DNA of 64,000 bases. It comes from Cladorhizidae sp. MBARI D1340-BT2. Lineage: Eukaryota; Porifera; Demospongiae; Poecilosclerida; Cladorhizidae. Location of the stretch: positions 7,853,173 to 7,917,172 of the forward strand of contig JAQNBH010000004.1 in the NCBI GenBank assembly GCA_028752905.1, in the 5' to 3' direction. Positions 11,241 through 21,665 of the stretch are shown here, piece after piece (position 1 is the first letter of the stretch; each line of letters starts with the position of its first letter). Position numbers and translations under genes: made by a program. A model generated the notes under the pieces. The model did no database searches, was not told the origin of the DNA, and saw only the letters and a program-made list of their open reading frames with translations.

Positions 11241-11925
11241 TTATTACTAATTTTTTTAATTTTAATCTGCATCTAATCGTTGTCCATATATCCTGATAAT
11301 ATGCGATAATTTTAAAAGGTCGACATCATCCTAGTCTCAATGCAACCTCACCACGACCTGGTAATAATTATGAGAGAGTCGATGATTCCCCAACAGGCCT
11401 CACAATGACCTCACTAGTTCTACAAGGTTGCTATATATATATATACATAGTAGATTAGAGGCCAGGATATGAGATAACAGGCTAAGGTTGGCAGAGGATG
11501 GATGGCAGACTCTCTTCCACCTCTTTATATTTAAACACACCCACCACAGACATGCTGAAGTCAAGGTTGTTAGCATGCACTCACACCATCCAAATTTGTC
11601 CCTCATCAAGAAGAAACACACTAATGACTGAGCCGTGTGTCAAATACCCCCTTCCCCCAAGAGGATCTAAGGGGGGAGATACAAGCCCAAGCTTGCTGGG
11701 AAAGTGAACTCTATCTGAGGTACTACTGGAGTGTAAATCACGTCAACTTCTTCGTAAGGAGAACAAACCAGCCCAGCAGCTGCAGTGATGCACATACCGG
11801 CAGCGAGTGACAAAGGTATGCCAAATATGGCAGCTCAGCTGGACCATAAGCAAGAGGAGTGAACCGAGATAAATGTGGGTGGGGTTTGATGCGCGCATAC
11901 CGAGCATGCTTCTGAGGAAGGCCAA

Positions 11926-12648
11926 GTGGGCCCCTGCAGTTGGCAGCAGGGCACTGTTGCCTGACACAAACAAGTGGGCCACTGCAGTCAGCAGCAGGGC
12001 ACTGTTGCCTGACACAAACAAGTGGGCCACTGCAGTCAGCAGCAGGGCACTGTTGCCTGACACAAACAAGTGGGTCACTGCAGTCAGCAGCAGGGCACTG
12101 TTGCCTCACACAAACAAGTGGGCCACTGCAGTCGGCAGCAGGGCACTGTTGCATCACACAAACAAGTGGGCCACTGCAGTCAGCAGCAGCGCAATGTTGC
12201 CTGACACAAACAAGTGGGCCACTGTAGTCGGCAGCAGGGCACTGTTGCCTCACACAAACAAGTGGGCCACTGCAGTCAGCAGCAGGGCACTGTTGCCTCA
12301 CACAAACAAGTGGGCCACTGCAGTCAGCAGCAGGGCACTGTTGCATCACACAAACAAGTGGGCCACTGCAGTCAGCAGCAGGGCACTGTTGCCGCACACA
12401 AACAAGTGGGCCACTGCAGTCGGCAGCAGGGCACTGTTGCCTGACACAAACAAGTGGGCCACTGTAGTCGGCAGCAGGGCAATGTTGCCTCACACAAACA
12501 AGTGGGCCACTGAAGTCAGCAGCAGGGCCCTGTTGCCGCACACAAACAAGTGGGCCACTGCAGTCGGCAGCAGGGCACTGTTGCCTGACATAAACAAGTG
12601 GGCCCCTGCAGTCAGCAGCAGGGCACTGTTGCCTGACACAAACAAGTC
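11926..12648. repeat. 48-bp array
   Basis: About 15 units, core gtgggccactgcagtcagca. Unit length divisible by three keeps frames open on both strands. 12,650-13,090 has no recognised gene and 13,090-13,370 is A/G-rich. Confidence 0.93.
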
Positions 12649-13401
12649 CTGCGCTGTGGAGAGGAACACACACTGGCTGTCAAGTGTTGAGTTCAAAGGT
12701 TGCGCACGACTTGCAAGACAAAGGGGTAAGACGGCACAATCAAAAACGATCGTCACTCTCACGAAGAGTTGGACAGTCTAGAAGACAGCAAAGTCCGACG
12801 GACCTGGCGGAGAGCACTTTTCCAAGAGTATCCTTTTGCAGTGTGCTAGCGTCCAGGGAAGGGAAGACATGCTGACCGCTGAGTTGTTGGACACCTACCG
12901 CTGACTGATGGTTACTTGCTCTGGGTGCGCACCTGACCGAGGCTACGAGTTCACCGCACACATGCACTGCGGTTATCACTCCAAGAGTGTCAGGATGTTC
13001 CACCTCTGCACGGCAGTGCATGGTGGGACTCTTTTAGAGTGTGGCATGCAAGATGAATAGTATATAATCAAGTCTAGTGTAACAGCAGCACAGGCCATGG
13101 AGCAAGGAAGGAAGGAGAAGGAAGAGAGGAAGGGAAGAAAGATGGAAGGGAGGAAGACGAGAGGAAGAAAGGAATTAAGACAGAATAAAGGAAGAGAAGT
13201 AGGTGTGGAGGAGATCAAGGCAGAGAAGGAGAGAAAGGTGAAATCTGGGACAGGAAGAGGGAGGAAATGTCAGATGGTGGGGAAGGAAGATAAAGTAAAG
13301 AACAGAGAAGAAGAAGAAGAAGGGAAAGAGGAAAAAGACAGAGAAGTAAGGAAATGGAATAGCTGACGAGAGAGTGGAAGACGCATGCCAATAACAGGCA
13401 T

Positions 13402-13496
13402 CACACACACACACACACACACCACACACACACACACCACACACACACACACACACACCACACACACACACACACACACACCACACACACACACAC
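13402..13496. repeat. CA microsatellite next to SF3B1 donor
   Basis: (CA)n interrupted by CC, ending ~10 bp from the donor of exon j; read on the transcript it is a GT-rich tract just inside the intron. Confidence 0.9.
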
Positions 13497-13505
13497 TAGA
13501 CAAAC

Positions 13506-13668
13506 CTTCAGCACAATCTTCTTCATCTCTTCATCAGGACTCTGGAACTCCCTGATGAGGATGACCATTACCTCTCTGGTGTAGTAGTTGGCCGACTCGT
13601 TGTCCATGAGAGGGATGAGGTAGCCAATGGCCTTCAGAAAAGCAGCGAGCCCTTTGCCACGATGAGCT
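13506..13668 (-). CDS. SF3B1: SF3B1 exon j (last visible)
   Basis: 163 bp, phase 2 to 0. Reads [40 protein letters not shown] and EEMKKIVLK, ending at the equivalent of human K790. G740, K741, G742, D781 and E783 equivalents are conserved. Acceptor GCTCAG|AGCTC, donor CTGAAG|GTTTGT, followed within ~10 bp by a CA/TG microsatellite. The next exon (human VVKQCCGTDG) is not seen in the remaining 13.5 kb. Confidence 0.95.
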
Positions 13669-14099
13669 CTGAGCAACAGCAGGAGAGTAAGGAAAGGCAT
13701 TGAACCTTCTAGCCGATACAAAAGTGAGATCACCAGCGTGACCTCTCTAGCAAACCACGGGAGAAACATATGCCCCAGAGAACCATGTCAGCTTCACCCA
13801 GTGATAGCGTGGACAGTCCTAGGGGCAACTACAGATGTCCAAAGTTCGTTACCGCCTAGCACTGGCTAGAGCTACAGCTAAGACTAAGGTAAACCTGTAT
13901 ATTAAAATCCTACGATATTAGGAATAGTTATTAGGGTTTCATGGTTTTAGAATAGTTAGTCCCTAATATTGAAACAGAATAGTAATACAGGGCGGCCGAC
14001 TATAGTTATACAGAAATTTGAAAGTTATTTAAGCAGCTTGGAACAGAGCTCTAGGACTAGGGCTAGAATTAAGTGGGACCTGGAGGTTAACCACCATAT

Positions 14100-14320
14100 T
14101 ATCAAGGAAACCCTGTCATAATTAGGTTCCAAAGTGTTTCTCGATAACCAAATTAATCTTACTCACTCGACGTTTCGGCTGGATGCGCTGGTGGGAATTA
14201 TGAGAATGCGAGCTCAATAGAGTGTCTAGCAGAAACGCTGAGTGAATAAATCATCATCCAGAAAGTTATTCTATCTTGACTATGTCAACTGAGAGTTTGC
14301 TTGAGAGTATACCGATGTAC
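14100..14320. mobile_element. Decayed foldback element
   Basis: Shares cgacgtttcggctggatgcg and gtcaactgagagtttgcttg with the ends of the 11-kb foldback element; internal arms are weakly complementary. Between SF3B1 exon j and MITE A. Confidence 0.4.
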
Positions 14321-14337
14321 ACTGAGACTAGCCCAAG

Positions 14338-14513
14338 CAGGGTTTCATGGGGGGCGGGGGGCTGCCCACCTTTGGAACTTTTTTGCCCCACCCCCCACCC
14401 CCCTTGGAAATTGTATTATTAAAATTCTTATTGATGTTGATAAGTGCTTGACATCATGCCCCCCTGATTCTTCCAGTTGCCCCCCCCTGGACAATTTTCT
14501 AAATGAAACCATG
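14338..14513. mobile_element. MITE A, hAT-related
   Basis: 176 bp with ends cagggtttcat and atgaaaccatg, sharing the TIR of the hAT element. It lies inside a unit of the adjoining 30-bp array; the 5 bp ccaag is present on both sides (14,333-14,337; 14,514-14,518) and once in uninterrupted units, so the target duplication is directly visible. Internal G and C runs. It sits in the SF3B1 intron downstream of exon i. Confidence 0.88.
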
Positions 14514-14518
14514 CCAAG

Positions 14519-14772
14519 CATATCAATGTACACTGAGTCTAGCCCAAGCATATCAATGTACACTGAGTCTAGGCCAAGCATATCAATGTACACTGAGTCT
14601 AGGCCAAGCATATCAATGTACACTGAGTCTAGGCCAAGCATATCAATGTACACTGAGTCTAGGCCAAGCATATCAATGTACACTGAGTCTAGGCCAAGCA
14701 TATCAATGTACACTGAGTCTAGGCCAAGCATATCAATGGACACTGAGTCTAGGCCAAGCATATCAATGTGGA
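14519..14772. repeat. 30-bp array hosting MITE A
   Basis: About 8.5 units, core gccaagcatatcaatgtaca. One further unit lies left of MITE A (14,311-14,337), showing that the MITE landed inside the array. A GT microsatellite follows at 14,884-14,970. Confidence 0.92.
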
Positions 14773-15042
14773 GTGAATTCACTTGCACTGCACTAGTAGT
14801 TAAGCCAGAAACAGAGTCAGTGCATTCAATCCACATCCGTTGAGCCTAACTCATAATCTCTAAGATACCTACAAGGATAGGAGTGTGTGTGGTAGTGTGT
14901 GTGTGTGTGTGTAAGTGGTGTGTGTGTGTGTAAGTGGTGTGTGCTACTATGTAAGTAGTGTGTGTGTGTGTATGCATAGCTTGTGTATGTGCTAATGTGT
15001 GCAGTACATAACCTCAGAATAGGAATGTGACTTATGCCTTAC

Positions 15043-15360
15043 CTGATTCCCTTCCAGAGTCTAACCAGAACGGAATCGAAAGCCTCAATGCCATAAGGAG
15101 TGGCCGCCTCCGCCAGTGCCGCGAGGGAGAGGGCAGTGATGGTACGCACCTTCTGCTGTTCGTCGACTAGACCGTTCTCTATGATCTCCACCAGGCTCTT
15201 GAGGTGAGGCAGAACAGCACAGCCCATCAGGATGGCTATCTGCTGCACGATCTTGATGCCGGTGTGGCGAGCCTGCCACGACTTCTTGGACCGGCAGACA
15301 GCCTTCAGGAAGGGAAGCAGCGAAGGAATCCCTAGAGCTGAGGCCACCACAGCAAATGCC
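15043..15360 (-). CDS. SF3B1: SF3B1 exon i (carries the K666/K700 positions)
   Basis: 318 bp, phase 2 to 2. Reads [40 protein letters not shown], then [15 protein letters not shown] and ends LWKGIR. Positions equivalent to human W658, H662, T663, K666, K700, V701 and I704 are all conserved. Acceptor CTCACAG|GGC follows a ~720-bp pyrimidine-rich array with no AG. The reading frame is open from that array into the exon; the intron is recognised by the conserved phase with exon h and the human match beginning exactly at the acceptor. Donor ATCAG|GTAAGG. Confidence 0.96.
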
Positions 15361-15361
15361 C

Positions 15362-16083
15362 TGTGAGGTGAGGAGTGGAGGAGGGCAAGGTGAGGAGTGG
15401 AGGAGGACAAGGTGAGGAGTGGAGGAGGGTGAGGTGATGAGTGGAGGAGGACAAGGTGAGGAGTGGAGGAGGGCAAGGTGAGGAGTGGAGGTGGACAAGG
15501 TGAGGAGTGGAGGAGGGCAAGGTGAGGAGTGGAGGAGGACAAGGTGAGGAGTGGAGGAGGACAAGGTGAGGAGTGGAGGAGGGCAAGGTGAGGAGTGGAG
15601 GAGGACAAGGTGAGGAGTGGAGGAGGGCAAGGTGAGGAGTGGAGGAGGACAAGGTGAGGAGTGGAGGAGGACAAGGTGAGGAGTGGAGGAGGACAAGGTG
15701 AGGAGTGGAGGAGGACAAGGTGAGGAGTGGAGGACAAGGTGAGGAGTGGATGAGGACAAGGTGAGGAGTGGAGAAGGTGAGGAGTGGAGAAGGTGAGGAG
15801 TGGAGGAGAATGTGAGGAGTGGAGGAGGAGAATGTGAGGAGTGGAGGAGGACAAGGTGAGGAGTGGAGGAGGACAAGGTGAGGAGTGGAGGAGGACAAGG
15901 TGAGGAGTGGAGGACAAGGTGAGGAGTGGAGGAGGACAAGGTGAGGAGTGGAGGACAAGGTGAGGAGTGGAGGAGGGCAAGGTGAGTGGAGGAGGACAAG
16001 GTGAGGAGTGGAGGACAAGGTGAGGAGTGGAGGTGGACAAGGTGAGGAGTGGAGGAGGGCAAGGTGAGGAGTGGAGGAGGGCA
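15362..16083. repeat. 22-bp purine/pyrimidine array before exon i
   Basis: About 32 units, plus-strand core gtggaggaggacaaggtgag, with some units lacking 3-6 bp. On the SF3B1 transcript it is a pyrimidine-rich tract containing no AG and ends at the CTCACAG acceptor of exon i. Confidence 0.95.
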
Positions 16084-16237
16084 GTGTGTGCATGTGTGGG
16101 TGAGGTGACCTGCACAGGTGATGTGTAAACAACCACTCCCAAGACTTGCCCTCCTCTACAACTAATTGTCTTATACTGACCACACCCACCCTCACCCCAG
16201 TTTGGTATTCGGCGATGACGTAAGGAAGGATGGTCAT

Positions 16238-16456
16238 GAGTGATGATGATTGCAAGGGTGGCTATGAGTGATGATGATTGCAAGGGTGGCTATGAGTGAT
16301 GATGACTGCAAGGGTGGCTATGAGTGATGATGACTGCAAGGGTGGCTATGAGTGATGATGATTGCAAGGGTGGCTATGAGTGATGATGATTGCAAGGGTG
16401 GCTATGAGTGATGAAGATTGCAAGGGTGGCTATGAGTGATGATGATTGCAAGGGTG
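16238..16456. repeat. 28-bp array
   Basis: Seven to eight units, core gagtgatgatgattgcaagg. Confidence 0.92.
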
Positions 16457-16649
16457 GTTGTTTTTGATTAAATAAATCCCAGTTTGCCTGAGGGTAAAAA
16501 TAAAAATAAAAAAATAAAATGTTGACAATCGCAAGCCGATATCTTAAACCTCCAATGGTTTCGTACGGGTTGATCCTGTTTCAGGACACGCAAGTCCATC
16601 AGGAACCCAGGATGCTCTTGTGGAGGGAGTATTTCTTTGCTGAGAGTTT

Positions 16650-16830
16650 TGCTGTAAGCTTTGCAGAGAGCTTTGCAGAGAGCTTTGCAGAGAGCTTTGC
16701 AGAGAGCTTTGCAGAGAGCTTTGCAGAGAGCTTTGCAGAGAGCTTTGCAGAGAGCTTTGCAGAGAGCTTTGCAGAGAGCTTTGCTGAGAGCTTTGCTGAG
16801 AGCTTTGCAGAGAGCTTTGCTGCAGACCTA
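16650..16830. repeat. 12-bp array (gctttgcagaga)
   Basis: About 15 units; some have tgctgaga. Confidence 0.92.
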
Positions 16831-16922
16831 CTCTGACATAACTTCAATTTTCCTATGGAGCAGATACTTCTAGGAAACTGCATTTTCATTCTAAAAATGC
16901 CAATAGACACAGTTATGAATAT

Positions 16923-17105
16923 CAGGGTTTCAATAGAAAATTGTCCAAGCAATTGGAGGAATCTGGATTTTAAGGGGGGGGGGGGATGATGGTTAAAAAT
17001 GTGACAAAGTTTCTAATGAATTTTAATAATACAATTTCCAAGGGGGGGGGGGGGGGGGGGCAAGAAAGCCCCCCCCCCCTGCCCCCCCCCTTAAATGAAA
17101 CCCTG
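16923..17105. mobile_element. MITE B, hAT-related, inverted relative to A
   Basis: 183 bp with ends cagggtttca and tgaaaccctg. Its internal tttaataatacaatttcca is the reverse complement of the matching part of MITE A, so the two copies are in opposite orientation. Flanks aatat and aatgt agree at 4 of 5 bases. Contains a run of ~19 G and C runs. It lies in the SF3B1 intron upstream of exon i. Confidence 0.82.
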
Positions 17106-17122
17106 AATGTGACATCAGTACA

Positions 17123-17290
17123 TTTGGTGGGGCAGTTTAATTTGGTTGAGTGGTTTGCATTTGGATGGGTGCTTATAATTAGTGGGGTGGTTGATCAGTT
17201 GGTGGGGTGGTTGCATTTGGATGGGTGCTTATAATTAGTGGGGTGGTTGCATTTGATGAGAGGGTGGGGTGGTTGCATTTAGTGGGCCAG
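17123..17290. repeat. Degenerate ggtggttgcattt repeats
   Basis: Irregular units around gtggttgcatttggatgggt and gcttataattagtg. Confidence 0.7.
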
Positions 17291-17456
17291 TCGTAATTGA
17301 AGAGGGGTTTCTAAAACCAACAGAAATGAGGGCGTGTGTGTGTGGTCATAACTCAAGGGCAGACAACGGGAGGGAAGGGTGGTCTCTACTAGGACATGCA
17401 CTGGCCGACCACGTAGCGGCCTCGCCAGCCCAAGTGCTTGCCAAACACTGCCCCAC

Positions 17457-17626
17457 CTTGCAGTGGTGTTCCTGACGTATTCATCCAGGTTGTCTATATC
17501 GGGTCTCATCGTGGAGATCATGGTGGCCAGGCCCGCTGCCTTGGCCAGGTTGGAGATGATCTCTCGGCCCTCGACGCGGGCATAGTAGTCCTCATCAATC
17601 AACAGAGGCTCGATCACCACCAGGAT
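17457..17626 (-). CDS. SF3B1: SF3B1 exon h (carries the E622/R625 positions)
   Basis: 170 bp, phase 0 to 2. Reads [20 protein letters not shown], then [20 protein letters not shown] and [10 protein letters not shown]. The residues equivalent to human E622, Y623, R625 and N626, recurrently mutated in human cancers, are all the normal ones (E-Y-V-R-N). Donor GCAAG|GTGGGG, a less common donor with G at +3 to +6. Confidence 0.96.
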
Positions 17627-17699
17627 CTGGAGTACGAGGAACAGATGGCTGGTCAAGACAAAATTACCATGACGACAACATCCAAATCCAAAGCCTTAG

Positions 17700-17860
17700 A
17701 TTTACTACTACTCCTATTACTCCATACTAATTAATTAACCCTACTACTCCATACCCCCTACTACTCCATACTAATTAATTACCACTACTCAATACTAATT
17801 AAGTGCTACTACTCAATACTAATTAAGTGCTATTACTCAATACTAATTAACTGCTTGTTA
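17700..17860. repeat. ~20-bp AT-rich array
   Basis: Units around ctactcaatactaattaa, in the short intron between exons g and h; pyrimidine/AT-rich on plus strand. Confidence 0.75.
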
Positions 17861-17893
17861 TTCTGATATCCCTTACCAACTAGTTTCCCGTAC

Positions 17894-18073
17894 CTTGTGA
17901 ACGAAAGGACGCACGAGGTCGTCGAGCTTGTAGAGGATCCTGTCTATGACCTTGACAAGGAGATGTCTCTCCTGGTCCTCCAGCGTGGGGGACATGAGCA
18001 GGGGCAAGATCTGGTTGAAGAGACCGTCTGCACCAAACTCACGAGCCTTGTCCGTGATCATACGCAGGGCGGA
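17894..18073 (-). CDS. SF3B1: SF3B1 exon g (first HEAT repeats)
   Basis: 180 bp, 60 codons, phase 0 to 0. Reads [20 protein letters not shown] through [20 protein letters not shown] to RPFVHK, nearly identical to human. The acceptor is unusual: the pyrimidine tract is an uninterrupted run of ~24 C followed by CATGTAG. Donor CACAAG|GTACGG. Confidence 0.96.
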
Positions 18074-18080
18074 CTACATG

Positions 18081-18104
18081 GGGGGGGGGGGGGGGGGGGG
18101 GGGG
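18081..18104. repeat. ~24-nt G run (C tract of exon g acceptor)
   Basis: A pure G run on the plus strand; on the SF3B1 transcript it forms the polypyrimidine tract of exon g. Length in the assembly may be inexact. Confidence 0.9.
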
Positions 18105-18229
18105 TTACCAGTGAACCAATTATGAAACAGCATCATCTGTTTTGGCCAGTTTCACGCACATGCCAAGTCCTGCCACCTTTCTAGGATACCCCGAGATACT
18201 GTACTAGTAGACCCCTGAATCAGCGTGAC

Positions 18230-18730
18230 ACTAGGGCTAGGGGCATTCTAGGGTTAGGGCTATTCTAGGGCTAGGGGCATTTTAGGGCAAGGGGTATTCT
18301 AGGGCTAGGGCAGTCTAGGGCTAGGGGTATTCCAGGGCTAGGGACATTCCAGGGCTAGGGGCATTCCAGGGCTAGGGCATTCCAGGGCTAGGGGCATTAT
18401 TCTAGGGCTAGGGGCATTCCGCATTCCAGGGCTAGGGACATTCCAGGGCTAGGGGCATTCCAGGGCTGGGGCATTCCAGGGCTAGGGCATTCCAGGGCTA
18501 GGGGTATTCCAGGGCTAGGGGTATTCCAGGGCTAGGGCATTCCAGGGCTAGGGGTATTCCAGGGCTAGGGGTATTCTAGGGCTATAGGGCTAGGGTATTC
18601 CAGGGCTAGGGGCATTCCAGGGCTAGGGGCATTCCAGGGCTAGGGCTAGGGGTATTCTAGGGCTAGGAGTATTCCAGGGCTAGGGCATTCTAGGGCTAGG
18701 GGTATTCTAGGGCTAGGGGGCTAGGGGCAC
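18230..18730. repeat. ~17-bp GGGCTAGGG array
   Basis: About 29 irregular units of ggctaggggcattccag with single-base length changes. G-rich runs of three to four could form quadruplexes. Confidence 0.9.
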
Positions 18731-18861
18731 TGGGTTAGAAAAAAAGAGCAGCAATATTAGCTCCACCCACAACCACCAAGTTTATCATATTAGTGACGAT
18801 GTCATGATTGAAAAACAAGATTGATAGGCCATCAAGAATCACACGCTCGCGTGTAAGTAAT

Positions 18862-19357
18862 TCCAGCATTATTAACCCTCTAGGACTGACCATCCATCAT
18901 TATTAACCCTCTAGGACTGACCAGCCAGCATTATTAACCCTCTAGGTCTGACTAGCCAGCATTATTAACCCTCTAGGACTGACCAGCCAGCATTATTAAC
19001 CCTCTAGGACTGACCAGCCAGCATTATTAACCCTCTAGGTCTGACTAGCCAGCATTATTAACCCTCTAGGACTGACCATCCAGCATTATTAACCCTCTAG
19101 GGTTGACCAGTCAGCATTATTAACCCTCTAGGGCAGACCAGCCAGCATTATTAACCCTCTAGGACTGACCAGCCAGCATTATTAACCCTCTAGGACTGAC
19201 CAGCCAGCATTATTAACCCTCTAGGTCTGACTAGCCAGCATTATTAACCCTCTAGGACTGACCAGCCAGCATTATTAACCCTCTAGGGCTGACCATCCAG
19301 CATTATTTACCCTCTAGGGCTGACCAGCCAGCATTATTAACCCTCTAGGGTTGACCT
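18862..19357. repeat. 31-bp array
   Basis: About 16 units, core cagcattattaaccctctag. 19,357-20,158 shows no recognised gene. Confidence 0.93.
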
Positions 19358-20157
19358 GAGGGAGGCAATGGCTAGAGCAAGTTTTGTTACGTATGCTAAA
19401 GTGTTTTGGGGAGGAGTTTATCCCTTGCCGCTCAATGTTTTGCATTTGCTTGTAGCTCATCAAGTCAGTGAACTTCCTGCAGGAATTCTCAGAGTACTAA
19501 CGGGAAGACCATGCAAACGCTGACAGGAACTTGTTTAAGTGAGTTTACACTCTGGACACTGCTTAGTGTGTTCAGTATGCTCTCCATCATTAGCACATCT
19601 CTCCTCTACTGACTATATGCATCAGTGTTTGCCAACTATGAAGCCAGTTCTCTCTGCCATAGAGAGTGGCAGTGTGTGTATTTACCTCACCAAGAGTGAT
19701 AATAGTTCCTGCATCAAGACATGACAAGGATGGTCTATCCAAATCTCTATAGCTACCACATGTTGACGAACTGAGTCCAGTAGCTACGTCAGAATGAAAC
19801 TCCAGCATCCATCGGGTATTTACCAGGCAGCCCATTCACACTAGCCGGAGTGGCCAGTTTATTCTCCTCCAGCTTTGAATATGTTTCGCCCAATCATCCC
19901 CTTCACAGCGACAACCACACCCGGTTCACATGAGCAGCTATATTTAAGAGGGCCAGCCGTTCATGGGTTTTTTTAACGGGCTAACGTACAGTGAACACAT
20001 AAGATAGATACATGCTATGCTGCTCTCACTAGTCTCTCTATTGCTCTGTTGAGCTCGCTCAGGATGCTCAGGATGCTCCGGACGCTTCTTTGGAGTGGTA
20101 ATTCACTTCTTCTCTCTCTAGTCCCTTCCCTATTAATAATTATTCTTACACTTCAAT

Positions 20158-20342
20158 TCTCCTCCTCCTCTGCCCCTCCTCCTCCATGCCTCTGTCCTCT
20201 CCTCCTCCGCCTCTGCCCCTCCTCCTCCGCTTCTGTCCTCTCCTCCTCCACCTTTGCCCGTCCTCCTCCTTCCTTCCTCCTCCATCCTCTGCCCCTCCGC
20301 CTTTGTCCCTCCTACTCCTCCTCTGCCCCTCCCCCTCTGCTG
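20158..20342. repeat. CCT-rich low-complexity tract
   Basis: Irregular cctcctcctctgcccct units. 20,342-20,860 has no recognised gene and is the 3' part of the intron between exons f and g in plus coordinates. Confidence 0.8.
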
Positions 20343-20861
20343 CATTAGTTCTATCTCATACTTGCGGTATTTCGCAGGACAATGAGTTGCTATATGTTAC
20401 TGCATATGCTCAGTAGCGTGACACAGGCGCAGACAAGCATATTATATGGGCAGTTATAATTTAAAAAAAGATCAAAGAAAAATGATAGTGACTATAACGA
20501 TGCAAATAATAACACCGCCAATAGCAACAACAATAATTGGTGAATTAATTAAGGCAATTAGTGGCCTGGGCAATTCTGAGCACTGGGACAGCTGCTCTAG
20601 TGCACTGGAATAGAGAACTGAAGTGGTTCGGAATCCATGCCATATAGCAGCAATCCCTGGTCGACCTAGCAAAAGCTGAGGCCATGCTGATCACAACACT
20701 CCAGTATCATATCCACTCCATCATCTCTCCTAACTATCTTCAACTACTCCCATAAATCCCTCACACTTTGCCTTCCTAACCCTCACCACGCACAACCTTG
20801 CCCCCCCGCCCTCCCCCCCCCCCTCCCAACCACGTGCCCTTCCCACTTCCCCGCTCCTCAC

Positions 20862-21173
20862 CTTCCTCATGGGTGGCGTCCCATTCTTGATCTTGAGCAG
20901 CAAGCGCATGATCTTCCTCTCCTTCTGCTCCTCCGCAGGCAGCGTGTCCTCTTCCACGTCTTCCAACAGCTTTGCAAAATACTGCGTGTCCTCCATCTTC
21001 ATGTACGGCAGTTCTTGTCGGCCAACCCCCACCGGTTGGAGGTCGTCCACTTTCTTGATCTTGTCGTCCTCCATTTGGAACCGGAATCCGCTCATTCCCA
21101 TGGGAGTGGGTGTGGCTGTGAGCTTGCGTGAAGGCGTTTGGATGGGCTTATAACTGGAAGGAGGCTTCAAGAT
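20862..21173 (-). CDS. SF3B1: SF3B1 exon f
   Basis: 312 bp, 104 codons, phase 0 to 0. Starts [17 protein letters not shown] and contains [23 protein letters not shown] and the highly conserved [20 protein letters not shown] ending MRK. This leads from the p14-binding region into the HEAT domain. Acceptor GACACAG|ATC, donor AGGAAG|GTGAGG. Confidence 0.95.
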
Positions 21174-21665
21174 CTGTGTCACATACGAGTAGACAAGACA
21201 TGTGTAGGAAGGAAGTGTAACATGTTGAGAGGGTGTCTCGAAGACAGGTCAATTCTATGGAAAACATGTCATATTTTCGTGCACCACTAATGCTCAGCCT
21301 CGGCTTTCCTTCAGGCGATCATATCTTTCGTTTGGAATGAATTTAAGAGCTGATTCAAGTTACATTCCGTAGGTAATTTTGAGTCGTTTGACCCGATAAT
21401 TATCCGATAACTATGAACTATAATCCATTTTCTTCTGCTTTAGACCACTGCTCTGCACAGATCTCATCGGCTATTAAGGACTAAGGACACATGCATTTTC
21501 CCATAAAAGGTAAAGAAAATCACAAAAAAGTTGAAAATTCATCTTTTCAACTTTTAGCTGTTTAGCATGTGAGTTAATTAAAGATCACACTCCAATCCCA
21601 CACCACAAAGAGCACACACACCACACCACAAAGAGCACACACACCACACCTCTCTCTGCACACAC

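Noticed and set aside
1..13505. C-terminal SF3B1 exons (from VVKQCCGTDG onward)
   Set aside because: I looked for the conserved C-terminal HEAT blocks on the minus strand and found none; they probably lie beyond the left edge.
13401..13769. Cys/Val-rich extension of exon j
   Set aside because: It is the translation of a CA/TG microsatellite past a donor site at 13,505.
13936..13950. Another hAT MITE end (agggtttcatgg)
   Set aside because: No matching opposite end or duplicated flank nearby.
15039..16283. A 414-residue minus-strand protein joining the 22-bp array to SF3B1 exon i
   Set aside because: Homology to SF3B1 starts exactly at a good CACAG acceptor in phase with exon h; the upstream part is repeat translation.
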